From G965205255 sp965205255 (lineage in GTDB: Bacteria > Pseudomonadota > Gammaproteobacteria > Pseudomonadales > Endozoicomonadaceae), in contig OZ242051.1 in assembly GCA_965205255.1 (NCBI GenBank), positions 992,001-1,056,000 on the forward strand: DNA of 64,000 nucleotides. The letters run 5' to 3'. The position numbers and the translations under genes were made by a program. Under the pieces are notes generated by a model. It was not told the DNA's origin. It worked only from the letters and a program-made list of their open reading frames with translations, and searched no databases. Of this stretch, positions 63,096 through 64,000 are shown piece after piece (within the stretch, counting starts at the first letter, position 1; the number at the start of each line of letters is the position of its first letter).

Positions 63096-64000
63096 TTAGC
63101 TTTTGGTCAGCAGAAGGCTAGACCACCACTTATTGAGGACACCGTTGGCAAAATAATGAAATGTGTCCATTGATATTGGTAAATCTTCTGCTGACCATGT
63201 TCCTCCATAAGTACCGGTTGTAATCCCCCCCAAGCCTCCTTTTTCAATTGGACATTCTTCTCGTGATGTGGATTCCGGCGGAAAGCATAGAGGAGCAGGA
63301 AATGGCGTACCCCCATGTAATGCTTGCGAGCGATAGCCATATAATTTACCTAAGATTTTTCTAAAACTAGTTTTTGTCCATTCCACTCTACCGCGCTCTG
63401 GCGGCCTTTGTTCTGGTGCATCCGGCATAAATTTTAAACAGAAATTTGTGAATTTAGCGGTTGCACCTAGAGAGTCAATAATCATGTCTGCTACTTTTTG
63501 TACTAATTTATCACCTCCACTTTTGATGAGTACCTCTGCCAGATCAGGCTTTGAGGCTTTCAGTCGTTCAACTGGAGTGCCCTGCTCAGATGACCATTGA
63601 TTCGCAGCTGTTTCTAAGGATGAAATAAACATTAACCATGCTAACTCAGGCTCACTTTCAGCAAGCCATAGCGCATCCTGATACATTCTTGATGCTCTAA
63701 CTAACGCAACATATTGTTCTTCACTTAAACTCTTAAGAAGAAATAGATTTTCAAGTTCAGAAATATCTACATTTTTTTTAACAACACTAGGTAAAACAGC
63801 ACCGCCGATGCCTATATCAATAGTTGGTTTCTTCCCACTGGCAGACACTGGTATTCCAAACTTTTCATCAGACAAAAAGATTCTGGTTAAAGTTCCCGCC
63901 TTAAGGCGAATACCGAGTTTCAATGAAGCAAGAGCTGCTATCTCATCTTTAATCCCTCCACCATGATATCTGGATGTATCCGTTTTTACGCTGATTTCAT
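63096..64000 (-). CDS. Hypothetical protein with possible HEPN motif, 5'-truncated by the window edge
   Basis: Not firmly recognised. The minus-strand frame is open through base 64000, so the N-terminus is outside; at least 301 residues lie inside. The helical middle (EEQYVALVRASRMYQDALWLAESEPELAWLMFISSLETAANQW) and the R-x4-H motif in LYGYRSQALHGG resemble Apea-like HEPN domains, which are often RNases in defence or toxin systems. It is convergent with the RHS gene, with IS debris between. A housekeeping or abortive-infection role cannot be told apart here. Confidence 0.65.
   Translation of the reverse strand, partial: EISVKTDTSRYHGGGIKDEIAALASLKLGIRLKAGTLTRIFLSDEKFGIPVSASGKKPTIDIGIGGAVLPSVVKKNVDISELENLFLLKSLSEEQYVALVRASRMYQDALWLAESEPELAWLMFISSLETAANQWSSEQGTPVERLKASKPDLAEVLIKSGGDKLVQKVADMIIDSLGATAKFTNFCLKFMPDAPEQRPPERGRVEWTKTSFRKILGKLYGYRSQALHGGTPFPAPLCFPPESTSREECPIEKGGLGGITTGTYGGTWSAEDLPISMDTFHYFANGVLNKWWSSLLLTKS

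Overview
The window looks like the chromosome of a host-associated gammaproteobacterium. The housekeeping proteins are clearly gammaproteobacterial: Pgm, Pgi, CydDC, trigger factor-ClpP-ClpX, RpoH, FtsY, AroQ-AccB-AccC, TadA and PurL. The DNA is AT-rich by eye and full of decayed insertion sequences. A type III secretion (T3SS) export apparatus sits next to a TRAF-like zinc-finger protein, which fits a symbiont or pathogen of animals. An Endozoicomonadaceae-like bacterium is my best guess, but that is inference.

Layout. 1-13.5 kb is mostly core: a 5'-truncated NhaC antiporter, pgm-pgi, two tRNA pairs (Met-Gln, His-Leu), cydDC, a membrane-anchored glutaredoxin-like protein, and tig-clpP-clpX. 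Where lon often follows clpX there is instead a convergent sctU, 30 kb from the rest of the T3SS genes. 14.8-20.5 kb is a secreted-protein locus: three tandem copies of a 301-residue exported protein at an exact 1,320-bp period, behind an exported two-HKD phospholipase D-like protein. 20.7-21.7 kb is a graveyard of HigA, IS66 and IS605 fragments. 21.7-35 kb alternates core genes (DUF1338, OmpW-like, rpoH, ftsY, accC-accB-aroQ and a fused sufS-sufE) with IS1, IS6, IS200 and IS3 scraps, a cysteine-rich exported mini-protein and a heme-oxygenase-like protein.

35.1-42.2 kb is a cargo island between two inverted, defective IS5-type copies. A XRE/S24 repressor, an unknown protein and a VUT-family transporter face left. 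A small protein, a TauD-like dioxygenase, an unknown protein, a DUF2165 membrane protein and a 14-helix MFS exporter face right. The divergent promoter region carries two near-identical palindromes, the likely operators of the repressor. 42.6-50.7 kb is the T3SS block: the TRAF-like effector candidate, then sctT-S-R-Q-P-O-N, then a CesT-type chaperone separated from sctN by a terminator. sctQ has an internal start with its own Shine-Dalgarno for a short SctQ-C form. 50.9-55.5 kb is tadA-purL. 56.5-62.4 kb is a 1,958-residue RHS-repeat protein with a Sec signal peptide and a variable-looking C-terminal end, bracketed by ~200-bp direct repeats. The window ends in a truncated gene with a possible HEPN motif.

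The most notable items are the TRAF-like protein in the T3SS locus, the 1,320-bp array of exported proteins, the IS5-bracketed regulated island, the internal start in sctQ, the SufS-SufE fusion and the large RHS protein.
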